Shown here: positions 42,694-53,263 of the stretch, in pieces
How positions within the stretch are numbered: position 1 is the first letter of the stretch
How the letters are laid out: each line of letters begins with the position of its first letter
Made by a program: the position numbers and the translations under genes
Assembly: GCF_031755915.1 (NCBI RefSeq)
Contig: NC_083387.1
Location: 14,157,001-14,221,000, forward strand
Direction of reading: 5' to 3'
DNA: 64,000 nt
Source: Ziziphus jujuba
Lineage: Eukaryota > Streptophyta > Magnoliopsida > Rosales > Rhamnaceae
The notes under the pieces: generated by a model
Told to the model about the DNA's origin: nothing
The model's input: only the letters and a program-made list of their open reading frames with translations
Database searches by the model: none

Positions 42694-43740
42694 GTTGCAT
42701 GTGGCTATTAAATTAGAACATCAATTCAAGAGGAGGGGTATAGGCTCATGGTTCGGGGGTGTTTCCCATATTGGAAGATCAATTTCAAGTGGCTGGAGAA
42801 ACAATCCTACATATGAAAACAAGCCACAACCGAAGGTGGGAGAAGAAAGCACCAATTGGCCAAAAAGGGAGCCTAAAGCCAAATCTGTCCAAGCACCTAA
42901 AAATAAGGTAAAATCTAATCCTAAACCTTCAAGATCTAGAGAAATTATTTGTTTTAAGTGCCAAGGATGAGGACACATCGCTAGCCAATGCCTGAATGGA
43001 AGGATCATGGTGTTAAAGGGTAATGGTGAGCTAGAATCGGAGAGTGAAGAAAGTGGTGATGAAACCGAGCAAGAAGAGGAGGAAGAGCTTGAAGGTGAGG
43101 CTGAAACTTTGAATGCTTCCCATGTTGAATTAAGCTTGGTTTCTAGGAGAGTGCTGGCTGCATACAAAGATGAGGATGAATTCAAAGAGAGAACATCTTC
43201 CACACCCGATGTGAAATCCAAGGTAAGATTTGTAGTATGATTATTAATAGTGGAAGTTGTACTAATTTAATTAGTAATCTTGTGGTAGATAAATTAGGCT
43301 TGACAACAATTAAATATATAGAACCTTATAGGTTACAATGGCTTAATGATAGTGGTGAGATGAAAGTTAATAAACAAGCCAAAGTAAAATTCAGCATTGA
43401 TAAATATGTGGATGTGGTTTTGTGTGATGTTGTGCCTATGCATGCGGGACATATTTTACTTGGTAGGCCTTGGAAATTTGATAGAGATATTATTCATTAT
43501 GATAGAGAGAATAATATTGTTTTTAGATTTAAAGGTAAGAAGGTCAAGCTGGAGGTATTAACTCTTAAAGAGGTGTACAAAGATCAAATACAAATATAGC
43601 AAAGGAGGTTGGCCGAACAACTCAAGGAGAGGACTAGCATGGCCCCCACGGCAACAACACCCATCCAAGGAGTCCAAGCCGTGCAAGACCAACCAAATAA
43701 GTGCTTTAAGGCTCACATTGAGTGGAAAAATCATGGAAAA
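42694..43740 (+). pseudogene. gypsy gag end and protease (element D)
   Basis: Resumes gag at VAIKLEHQFKRRG. The zinc knuckle reads CFKCQG, stop, GHIASQC, so a TGA sits inside the knuckle (near 42968). An acidic stretch follows, then a shift near 43190. Protease frame 43237-43599: INSGSC where relatives have IDSGSC (active-site D replaced by N), then NLVVDKLGL and GHILLGRPWKFDRD. A TAG follows DQIQI. The lost aspartate and the stops make it dead. Confidence 0.8.
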
Positions 43741-44986
43741 GCCGAAAAGTGAGGTGAGAAGGGGAAAGAAACCTAAAAGTGTGAGAGAAGTGAGAAAAGC
43801 CGAGAATGAGAGCCAAACCGAGGGAAAGAAAGAAAAAGAAAGAAAAGAGAGGGAAAAAAAATTTATTTGAGTTTTGGGGATGTTAATAAGGCTATCTTGG
43901 GTAAGAAACCATTGCTGGTCATGATTTATAAAGATAATTATTTTAATGATCAAGCTAACTTTGAAGAACTTGAATTGCCAAGTTCAATTTTTTATCTTTT
44001 GTAAGATTTTGGAGATGTCTTTCCAGATGAAATTCAAAAGGGATTACCACCAATTAGAGGGATTGAACATCAAATTGACTTTGTTCCAGGGGCTGGCATA
44101 CTAAATAGACCTACATATAGAAGTAATCTCGAAGAAACAAAGGAGCTACAAAAGCATGTAAGTGAGTTACTTGATAAAGGTTACATTCGTGAGAGTATGA
44201 GTCCATGTACTGCTCCTGTTTTATTAGTGCCTAAAAAAGATGGTTCTTGGAGAATGTGAGTTAATTGTAGGGCTATAAATAATATCACCATTAAATATAG
44301 ACATTTAATTCCTAGATTAGATGATATGCTTGATGAATTGCATGGTGCTTGCATGTTTACTACAATTGATCTTAGGAGTGGATACCATCAAATTAGGATG
44401 AAAGAAGGTGATGAATGGAAGACCGCATTTAAGACTAAATATGGACTGTATGAATGGTAGTCATGCCTTATGGTTTAACTAATGCACCTAGTACTTTTAT
44501 GAGGCTTATGAATCATGTTCTGCGTCCATTTATTGGTAAATTTGTGACAGTGTACTTTGATGACATTTTAGTGTATAGCCGAAACTTAGTGAGCATGTAG
44601 ACCATCTTAGACAAGTTTTAAATACTCTTAGGAAAGAAAGATTATTTGCTAACATGAAAAAGTGTGACTTTTGCAATGATGAGCTTGTTTTCCGAGGATT
44701 TGTAGTAAGTGCTACAGGAATCAAAGTTGATCAACCTAAACTTCAAGCAATCAAGGAATGGCCGATGCCAACTTCTATCACTCAAGTTAGGAGCTTTTAT
44801 GGTTTGGCAAGTTTTTATCGAAGATTTGTTAAAGACTTTAGTACCATCCCAGCATCTTTAAATGAAGTTGTAAAGAAGAATGTTGGCTTTAATTTAGGGG
44901 AAGTACAAGAAAAATCTTTTAATTTGTTGAAAGAAAAATTATGTAATGCACCTTTATTAGTTTTGCCAAATTTTTCTAAGACTTTT
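43741..44986 (+). pseudogene. gypsy RT and RNase H start (element D)
   Basis: Charged linker with several stops, then FGDVFPDEI and GLPPIRGIEHQIDFVPGA. RT follows: [50 protein letters not shown]. After KYGLYEW a stop and shifts destroy the palm, including the YFDD word (bases TACTTTGATGAC near 44551 remain, out of frame). Frame 44654-45037 resumes with CDFCNDELVFRGFVVSATG and [13 protein letters not shown] up to NFSKTF, where it enters LTR-C. Confidence 0.8.
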
Positions 44987-46020
44987 TTATGCGAATCCGC
45001 CCGAGCTTACACCACCGATAACGCCCTGGGGTACTGATCCGATACAGATGAAGACTGGACCGATCACTAGGGCTCAAGCTAAGAGGTTTAAGGATAATCT
45101 TGCTGTCTTTATCCAGAAACTAATTCATTCTCAAAGGGCTTGTCCATACCTAAGGATAAAAAACCTGTTTTAAGTATCCAAGTGGTGGAGTCTGATACAT
45201 CGGATACCTATACATCGGACATTTTATATCGGACACCCTTGTCTTGGACATCGGAGCCTTGCCTCGGACATTTGATCTCGGACTTCGGACATCGGATGTA
45301 ACTTAGCTCGGCCAGACACAACTTAGCTCAGACAGACATCAGTTAGCTCGGCCAGACACAACTTAGCTCGGATAGACATCAGTTAGCTCAGATAGGCCAT
45401 AAGTTAGCTTGGACATCAGGCAGACATAAGTTAGCTCGGTTGAAGACATAATTCAGCCTAGATGTCAAAGTCAACTCGTTACCTAATTTGCGATTGACTT
45501 TATTTCTTTTTGGGTTTTATTTATTTATTGTCTTGATAGATAACTTTAGGAAGGTTTTTATTTTATTGCAAAATTAATTAATTCCTAATTTAATATAAAG
45601 GAATTAATTAATCAAACTTAGATTAGGAAAGGAAGTATAGTTGCGGCCAACTAGGTTTCTTTATGTGTGTGGCCGGGTTTTACCTAGGGTTTTTTTTAGG
45701 ATTTATTTTGTTTCTTTCAAAGACTGTTTAAAGGCTTATTTTTCAATAAGAATACAACTTTGATTTGATTAAGAAAATACTTGTGAGATTAATTATCTCT
45801 TTATTCTTTGAGAACACCTAAAACACCATTAGAGAATTGGTTGTTTTAGCTTGACTTATCAATAGGTTTTCTATCCCCTATTGTGGCGTCTACATTATAC
45901 CAAGGTTTCTAACCACAGGTTGGTTAGGGGTTGAGGTCAATTCCATTAGAACTTGAACTTAATTAAGATCCGAGCTAATATAATACGGGTTTAGGAGCAA
46001 GTCGTCCTAGGTTCGTATCA
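44987..46020 (+). repeat. LTR-C (5' LTR of element E)
   Basis: 1,034 bp ending TTCGTATCA. The start reads TTATGCGAATCC where the family has TGATG, directly after the broken RNase H frame of D. Tail codons lie in U3. Same array-bearing subtype as LTR-A. Confidence 0.8.
45298..45450 (+). repeat. tandem array in U3 of LTR-C
   Basis: About seven imperfect copies of a ~20-bp unit (GTTAGCTCGGCCAGACAC, GTTAGCTCAGACAGACAT and variants), preceded by CGGACAT words at about 45195-45295. Confidence 0.8.
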
Positions 46021-46022
46021 TT

Positions 46023-46034
46023 TGGTATCAGAGC
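46023..46034 (+). other. primer-binding site, tRNA-Met type (element E)
   Basis: TGGTATCAGAGC two bases after LTR-C. Confidence 0.9.
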
Positions 46035-47162
46035 TAAATTTTGTTCAGGTTTTATCTATCTTTATTTGCTTTATTTGTTTTTGTTTTATTCTGCAATTTT
46101 AGCATTAGGTTAAGGTTGCTTCTATCACCATACACGTTCTGCATCTTTAAAAAAAAAAAAATTCATTCTTAGTTTTACCGTATTTTTGGTTTCCTAGTTT
46201 GTTGGTTGTCTTTCATCATTTTTCTTTTAATTTGGTTTTTGTTGATTTTCCTTTGCTGTTTTCATCTTAAATATTTGCATTCATATATTCAAAAAAAAAA
46301 AACAAAAAAAAAAAAGAGTTTGCGGCAACATTTAAAAAAAGAAAAGAAAAAAAGAACTGCACATTTTGTTTATTTGGAGGTCACGGGTTTGGTGTTTGTT
46401 TTGGATTTGGAATTGCAATTGTGGTACTTTTGCTACTGCAGTTGTTTATGTCCTGTGAGTGAAAAAAAAGAAAAAAAAAAAAGAACAAGCCAAATAACAA
46501 AAAAAATAAAAATAAAATTATTTCGGTTTGTTAGAGTTTGATTTGTTTGCTGGAAATTTGTTGGCGCTGCTGGTTTGTGATTATTTATTCAATATTTGAG
46601 TTGCTAGAAAATTATTTTTGCTGCTGGGTATTAGGATTTTGGGTGCTTAAATTATTTGGATTAAAATTACTTAAAGGATTTGATATAAAACTTGAATTAC
46701 AAAGAACAACAACCAACAACTTTTCTATATTTTTGTTCTCTTTGATTCTTGTTCGTATTTGAATTTCTTTTTCTGGAATTTTATTCTTGAACTCATAATC
46801 TACTACCATCTGGTGCAGTTTTCAAAAATTCCAACATTTTCCCATTATTTTATGTGTTTTCTTGTCTAGAAAGCCGAAAAAATTAGGATTTGTTGGATTC
46901 TTTCGGTATTGCCTACCTTTTGCTTTCTATTTTGTTAATAAGTTTAATTAAAACATACTAGTGATCTAATTGCTATTTTGTGGGTGTTTTAATTAGAACT
47001 TTGAGATAATCCATTGAGTGGAAAAAGGCAAGAGTGTGTAAGCTTAAAAGAGGGTAAAAGCCGAAACAAGTGTACAAACACGAGTATCGAGTCCTTATTT
47101 GAGTGAAACACGTAAGGGAGTGAAATTGGTAAGGTCCTATTTTATTGCATTATTATACTAAC
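46035..47162 (+). other. gypsy 5' leader (element E)
   Basis: Untranslated leader of about 1.13 kb with A runs near 46148, 46290-46315 and 46466-46482. Frames at 46206-46541 and 46538-46762 are low complexity and lie in the leader. Confidence 0.75.
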
Positions 47163-48340
47163 ATGACAGAATCAAGGATGAGGAGAGGGGAGCCACCCTT
47201 GAGGATCAATGAGGAGGAGTCCGTAGCATTCCATGGCGATGCCTGAGCTACCGGGAGCGGAGACCAAGTGGACATGAGAGCTGTTTTGGAATCAATACAG
47301 CGGGTTAGTGCTCAAGTTGAGCATGTGAATCAAAGAGTGGGAAGACTAGAAGCCTCACAAGGAATGCCAAATACAAGAAATAGGCAAGAATTCCATGGAG
47401 GACGAGGCCGAGGACGAGGACGAGGAGGTCGCGAGAGACCGAGAGAGGAATTTGATGAGGAGCCATTCGGTGGAGACTTTGAGGAAGGTATGGATGAAAC
47501 TTTTGCTATCCAAGATAGACCTAGCCATGGAAGATATAGGGGGGAAGATACAGATGATGATTTGGGAAATATCAAGGTTAACATTCCACCTTTTATGGGT
47601 AAAAGTGATCCCGAAGCTTATTTGGAGTGGGAAGAAAAAATGGAGATGATTTTTTACTGCCACAACTATTCGGAAGGTAAGAAGGTGAAGTTGGCAGCAA
47701 TGGAGTTTGGCCATTATGCACTCCAATGGTGGACAAATGAGCAAAGCACCCAAAGGAGAGTTGATGATGACTTGATTACAACATGGCGACAAATGAAATG
47801 AGCCATGAGAAAGCGGTTTGTGCCATCCCATTACCATAGATTGCTGCATCAAAGGCTTCAATCTTTGTCTCAAGGAAGCAGGTCCGTGGAGGATTATTAC
47901 AAAGAGATGGAGATGTTAATGATGAGGCTGAATATGAATGAGGATAGGGAGGCAACAATGGCAAGATTTCTTGGTGGTTTGAACCGTGACATTGCCAACC
48001 AACTTGAATTACAACAATACTTGGAATTAGAGGAGATGTTGCATGTAGCAATTAAGCTTAAGAACCAATTCAAGAGGAGGAATGTTAGCACACGGTTTGG
48101 AGGAGTTTCTAGTAGTGGAAGGGCAAGTTCAAGTGGCTGGAAAAACAATTCCACTTATGAAAACAAGCTGAAGCCGAAGCTTGGTGAAGAAGCTACTAAC
48201 AGGCCAAGAAGGGAACTTAAAACCAAATCTGCCCAAGCCATTAAAGGTGAGATAAAATCTGATCCTAAACCTCAAAAATCCAGAGAAATAATTTGTTTAA
48301 GTGCTAAGGAAAAGGACATATAGCCAGCCAATGCCCAAAT
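47163..48340 (+). pseudogene. gypsy gag (element E)
   Basis: ATG at 47163 (MTESRMRRGEPPLRINEEES). Codon 28 is TGA (47244-47246), in a place where element II has CGA. The frame then runs through IQRVSAQVEHVNQRVGRLE, Gly/Arg-rich DNA and the capsid-like core (MGKSDPEAYLEWEEKMEMI; YALQWWTNEQ) to a second TGA (47799-47801, GGA in relatives). It resumes MRKRFVPSHYHRLLHQRLQ and YYKEMEMLMMRLNMNEDREA. At the zinc knuckle (near 48296) one T is missing from TTTTAAGTG, shifting the frame. Gag forms the particle and binds RNA in related elements. Confidence 0.88.
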
Positions 48341-48349
48341 AGAAGAATC

Positions 48350-49201
48350 ATGGTATTAAAGGGTGACGGTGAGCTGGAATCTGCAAGTGAAGAAAGTGAA
48401 GTTAAAACCGAGCAAGAGGAGGATTGCAATGAAGATGAAGCCGAACTTGTTGATACATCTAATGCCGAGTTGAGCTTGGTTTCAAGGAGAGTACTTGCTG
48501 TCTACAAAGATGAAGAGCAGATACAAAGAGAAAACGTCTTCCACACTCGCTGCGAAATACAAGGTAAAATTTGTAGCGTGATTATAGATAGTGGGAGTTG
48601 TACCAATGTGATAAGTAACCTTGTAGTTGACAAATTAGGCTTGAAAACAATTAAACATCCAGAACCCTATAGGTTGCAATGGTTAAATGATAGTGGTGAG
48701 ATGAGGGTAAATAAACAAGCCAAAGTAAAATTTAGCATAGGTAGATATAAGGATGTAGTCTTATGTGATATTGTTCCCATGATTGCTGGACATATACTAC
48801 TAGGTAGACCATGGCAATTTGATAAAGATGCTACTCATTTTGGTCGAGAAAATAGTATTGTTTTCAGATTTAAAGGGAAGAAGGTCAAGCTGGAACCATT
48901 ATCTCCTAAAGAGGTTTACAAAGACCAATTACAAATGCAACAAAGGAGAGAAGCCGAAAAGCTCAAGGAAAAAGCAAGTATGGCACCAACGGCTTCATCA
49001 ACCTTTCAAGAAGGTAAGAATGGGGTTGCTGATCAAGGTAAGGTTTCTAAAGCTCATATTGAGTGGAAAGATCAAGGAAAAGCTGAAAGAGAGGGGAAAG
49101 AAAACTGCAAACCCGAGAGCTTGGAGAAGGAAGGAAAATCCGAAGGTTTGCGCCAATCCAAGGGAAAAAGAGAAAAAAAAAAAAAAAGAAAGGTTAAGTA
49201 G
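48350..49201 (+). pseudogene. gypsy protease and linker (element E)
   Basis: Open for 283 codons: acidic stretch, ENVFHTRCEIQGKICSVII, active-site DSG in IIDSGSCTNVISN, YRLQWLNDSGEM, GHILLGRPWQFDKD, then a Lys/Glu-rich linker. It ends when the A run near 49175-49190 shifts the frame out of the RT-bearing frame. The protease itself looks complete, the best preserved here. Confidence 0.88.
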
Positions 49202-51101
49202 CAATTTTTATTTGAGTTTGGGGGATATTAATAAGGTTATTGAGTGCAAGAAGCCTTTGCTGTTCATGATTTATAAAGAAAATTATTTTAATGATCAAAC
49301 TAACTTTGAAGAACTTGAATTGCCAAGTTCAATGATTTCTCTTTTGAAGGAATTTGGAGATGTCTTCCCAAATGAAATTCCAAGTGGACTACCACCTATT
49401 CGAGGGATAGAACATCAAATTGACTTTGTTCCAGGAGCTACCATACCGAATAGACCAGCTTAAAGGAGCAATCCCGAAGAAACAAAGGAGCTGCAAAAAC
49501 ATGTAAGTGATTTGCTTGATAAAGGATACATTCGTGAGAGTTTAAGTCCATGTGCTGTTCCTGTTTTGTTGGTACCTAAAAAGGATGGTTCTTGGAGAAT
49601 ATGTATTGATTGTAGGGCTATAAATAACATTACCATCAAATATAGGCATCCCATTCCTAGATTAGATGATATGCTTGATAAGTTGCATGGTGCTTGCATG
49701 TTTACAAAAATTGATCTTAGGAGTGGTTATCATCAAATTAGGATGAAAGAGGTGATGAATGGAAAACCGCATTCAAAACTAAATATGGGCTGTATGAATG
49801 GTTGGTTATACCTTTTGGATTATCCAATGCACCTAGTACTTTTATGAGGCTTATGAATCATATAATGCGTCCATTTATTGGTAAATTTGTGGTTGTTTAT
49901 TTTGATGATATTCTAATATATAGCCGAAACTTGGATGACCATGTGGATCAACTTAGGCAAGTTTTGCAAGTTCTTAGAAAGGAAAGATTGTTTGCTAACA
50001 TTCAAAAATGTGAATTTTGCAAAGAAGAGCTTGTGTTTCTAGGTTTTGTAGTAAGTGCTGCAGGAATCAAAGTTGACCAAGCTAAGGTGAAAGCAATTCA
50101 AGAGTGGCCGGTTCCTACTTCTATCACCCAAGTGAGGAGTTTTCATGGCTTGGCAAGCTTTTATAGAAGATTTGTCAAGGATTTTAGTACCATAGTAGCA
50201 CCATTGAATAAAGTTGTCAAGAAGAATGTCGGCTTCAAATGGGGGGAAGAACAAGAAAAATCTTTTAATTTGTTGAAAGAAAATTTGTGTAATGCACCTT
50301 TGTTAGTTTTGCCAAATTTTTCTAAGACTTTTGAAATTGAGTGTGATGCTTCGGGTGTAGGTATTGGAGCTGTCTTAATGCAAGAAGGAAGATCCATAGC
50401 CTACTTTAGTGAAAAATTAAATGGAGCTGCCTTAAACTACCCGACTTATGACAAGGAGATGTATGCTTTAGTGAGGGCTTTGGAGACGTGGAAGCATTAT
50501 CTCATGCCAAAGGAGTTTGCGATTCATACTGATCATGAGTCTTTGAAGCATATCAAGGGTCAAGGAAAGCTCAACCAAAGGCATGCCAAGTGGATTGAAT
50601 TTATTGAAACCTTTCCCTATGTGATCCGCTACAAAAAGGTAAAGAAAATGTGGTTACCGATGCATTGTCCCAAAGGTATGTACTCTTTTCTACCTTAGAT
50701 GCTAGATTTCTTGGATTTGAACAATTGAAATAACTTTATGAGCATGATAATGACTTTGGAGAAATTTTTAAAACCTGTTTGACACATGGATTTAATAAAT
50801 TTTACATATTTGAGGGATATTTGTTTAAGGAAAACAAACTTTGTGTGCCTAATCGTAGTATTAGGGAATTATTGGTTCGGGAAAGACATGGGGGTGGTTT
50901 AATGGGTCATTTTGGTGTTTTAAAAACTTTATCCTTGCTGCAAGAACATTTTTATTGGCCTAACATGAGGAGAGATGTTGAGGGAATTTGTGAAAGATGT
51001 TTAAAGTGCCGAAAAACAAAATCAACATTGAAGCCGCATGGATTGTATAAGCCTTTACCGATTCCTACCTATCCTTGGGTAGATTTGTCTATGGATTTTA
51101 T
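49202..51101 (+). pseudogene. gypsy RT, RNase H and integrase zinc region (element E)
   Basis: SNFYLSLGDINKVI, KEFGDVFPNEIPSGLPPIRG, a TAA near 49460 (after NRPA), then [36 protein letters not shown], a one-base loss near 49748, [16 protein letters not shown] and [12 protein letters not shown] with the catalytic YFDD. RNase H follows ([39 protein letters not shown]), with a shift near 50640. Integrase N-terminal HHCC region ([12 protein letters not shown]...CERCLKC) reads at 50880-51020. Cut by element G before the DDE core. RT active site intact; the copy as a whole is broken. Confidence 0.88.
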
Positions 51102-53250
51102 ACTCACGAGAGACATTATAACTTGCGCACTCATCCACATATACAGTACAGAACACCAGTACTGTATGAGTGCGTCTAATATAAATAACCAAATTTTATT
51201 ATAAAAAGATATGCAAACTTTTCCAAAATCCACAGTGGGAATTATACCATTTTTTTTTTTCAAATTCACCATCCCACATTTTTTTTCCTTAATATCACCA
51301 GCATGGATACTTCGATAATATATATAATTTTCTCATATCACAAAATCCGTCAATACAATTATTTAATTTTCAAACCCATCAACTTTCATTTCCATCAACT
51401 CAAATATACAATTTTCCAATGGCATAAATATTTTTGAAACATAATTCTTTAAAACAATAGTTTTCTCCAATCCTTAAAATCCATTTAAATTAAGAAATTC
51501 TTAAATCACATAAATTTCATATATAATTAATTCATATAATTGTGCACAATAATTGAATAATAACCGTAGCAATAATTAAAATAAATCAAACCACAATTTC
51601 TTTAAATTCCCAATTATATTCTTTTGGCACCAAAACATATATTAAAAACCTTATAATTTAACAATACAATTTATATGGAAATTCTCTTAATATCAAATAC
51701 ATAAAACATATTTACCAAATATCTAATTATGAAATATTCCAACAATGAAATTTGATAATAATTACCAAAATCTCAAATTCCTTAAGACCAAAATATTTTA
51801 TAATGCACAAATATTTAATTCGATTCAATTTTGGCACCAAAATTCCAAATATAAATTTATTAAATATTCAACATATCAAACATAATTTTCAAACAACCAA
51901 TTTACACAGAATATATATATCTTAACATCCCAAAATAATTTTGAAGGTGGATCACTCACCTGGAGCACGCAATTAACCTAAGATCCTCCATGGGATCAAT
52001 TCCACGATGCACACGTGCTCCTAGAACAACAATTCACACATAGTCAAATAAATTAATATTTTATTCGAGTAAATAATACCCGGTGCCCGGTGGGTTAAAC
52101 ACAACGTTAACTAAAATTGACGAGTGATATACCGAAATGAAGCTTATGGAACGAGGATCGCATTACCGACCTCCATTGATCCCAATTCCGCCGGTGGTGG
52201 TCGGAATTTGCCCGGGAAGTACCGGCCGAACTTGAACTTGAGAGATCTCTCAAATGGTGGGGGTTTTGGGCAATCTAATCACGGAAATGGACTCAGAGGG
52301 GTCGAAAAAGGTGGGATAGAGGTATGGGTCGAGCTGGGTTGGCCGGAAAACACAAGAAAAGAGGAGAGAGAAAATTTCCGGTCGTCGGGCTTCTCCGGCC
52401 GAATCTGGGCTCGTCCGGCGACTAGTGACCGTAAAATTTTGCAGTCGAGCTCGCCTCCGTCCCCCGCTCCTCTCTGGCCGGCGCATGTACAAGGTGGTGG
52501 CCGAAATTTAAGAAACGGTAAGGGCCCGAGAGGAAGAGAAGGAAAGGAAAGGAAGAAGAGCGAGGAAGAAGAAGAAGAAGGAATTCGGGTGGCTGGGTGT
52601 TTTTCTCACGTGGGGGAAAAGAAAAAAAAGGAAAAAAAAAAGAAAGAAAAGGGAGAAAAGAAAATAAAATAAAATAAAATAATTAAATAATGTTAAAAAT
52701 AATATTATTATATAAAATAATAATAATAAAATAATATGGTATTAAGCATGGTTGACATGTGGCATCTCATAATGGTGACACATGGTCACATTTATTAAGT
52801 CACACGTGGCACATTGTTACACGTTTAAAAAATAATATTAAAATTATACGGTATTTTAAAACTTTGCAGGTCCATAACTTTTTAACCAGATATCCAATTT
52901 AAGCGTGCTGCTAGTCTATGAACTCGTATCGACGAGTACTCCACAACTATGCATGAGTCAAAGCTCAACTTTGCGTGAATAAAAAGTCAACTTAAGCACT
53001 CTTGGACAGTTTGGACCCCAATCTTGTTTGGCTCATAACTTTCAAACCGTAGCTCCGTTTTCGATGTGCTACTAGTCTACGAACTCGTGCCAACGCATAC
53101 TTTGTAACGGTACCTCAGTCAACCTAGGATTCCATCAGAGTCAAAAAGTCAACTTTTGATCCCTTTGGTCAATGGTCAAAGTCAACGGTCAACAGTCAAC
53201 CTCGGTCAAAGTTGGAAAACTTCCGTTGTACTTTGGGACAGGGTGTTACA
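51102..53250 (-). repeat. 3' LTR of element G, truncated
   Basis: 2,149 bp, collinear with 57133-59270, ending GGGTGTTACA next to the polypurine tract. The frame 52124-52672 lies in its GC-rich part and is not a gene. Confidence 0.85.
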
Positions 53251-53263
53251 ATCTTCCCCCCTT
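53251..53263 (-). other. polypurine tract of element G
   Basis: atcttcccccctt on the plus strand, AAGGGGGGAAGAT in sense, directly before the LTR start TGTAACACC. Just upstream in sense lies GAGGACGAAATTTTTGTAAG, a common pol end in this lineage. Confidence 0.85.

Larger units (their letters stand above)
33474..44986 (+). mobile_element. gypsy element D, split by copia R, 3' end lost
   Basis: LTR-D, primer-binding site, leader, gag (split by copia R), protease and the start of RT/RNase H follow in order. At 44986, in the RNase H word NFSKTF, the sequence passes directly into LTR-C. RNase H end, integrase and its own 3' LTR are gone. LTR-D and LTR-C are different subtypes, so LTR-C is not its original 3' LTR. 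Without copia R about 5.3 kb remain. Confidence 0.8.
44987..51101 (+). mobile_element. gypsy element E, RT-bearing, 3' end lost
   Basis: LTR-C, primer-binding site, leader, gag, protease, RT, RNase H and the integrase zinc-binding region in gypsy order. At 51101, in the integrase word VDLSMDFIL, it is cut by the truncated LTR of element G. No 3' LTR remains. It has the linker word IPSGLPPIRGIEH continuous with RT, which is the arrangement that elements I and II have lost. Confidence 0.85.

Noticed and set aside
52124..52672. 182-codon frame, with a similar one at 58269-58595
   Set aside because: Both lie at the same place in the two LTRs of element G and on the strand opposite to it; composition-driven.
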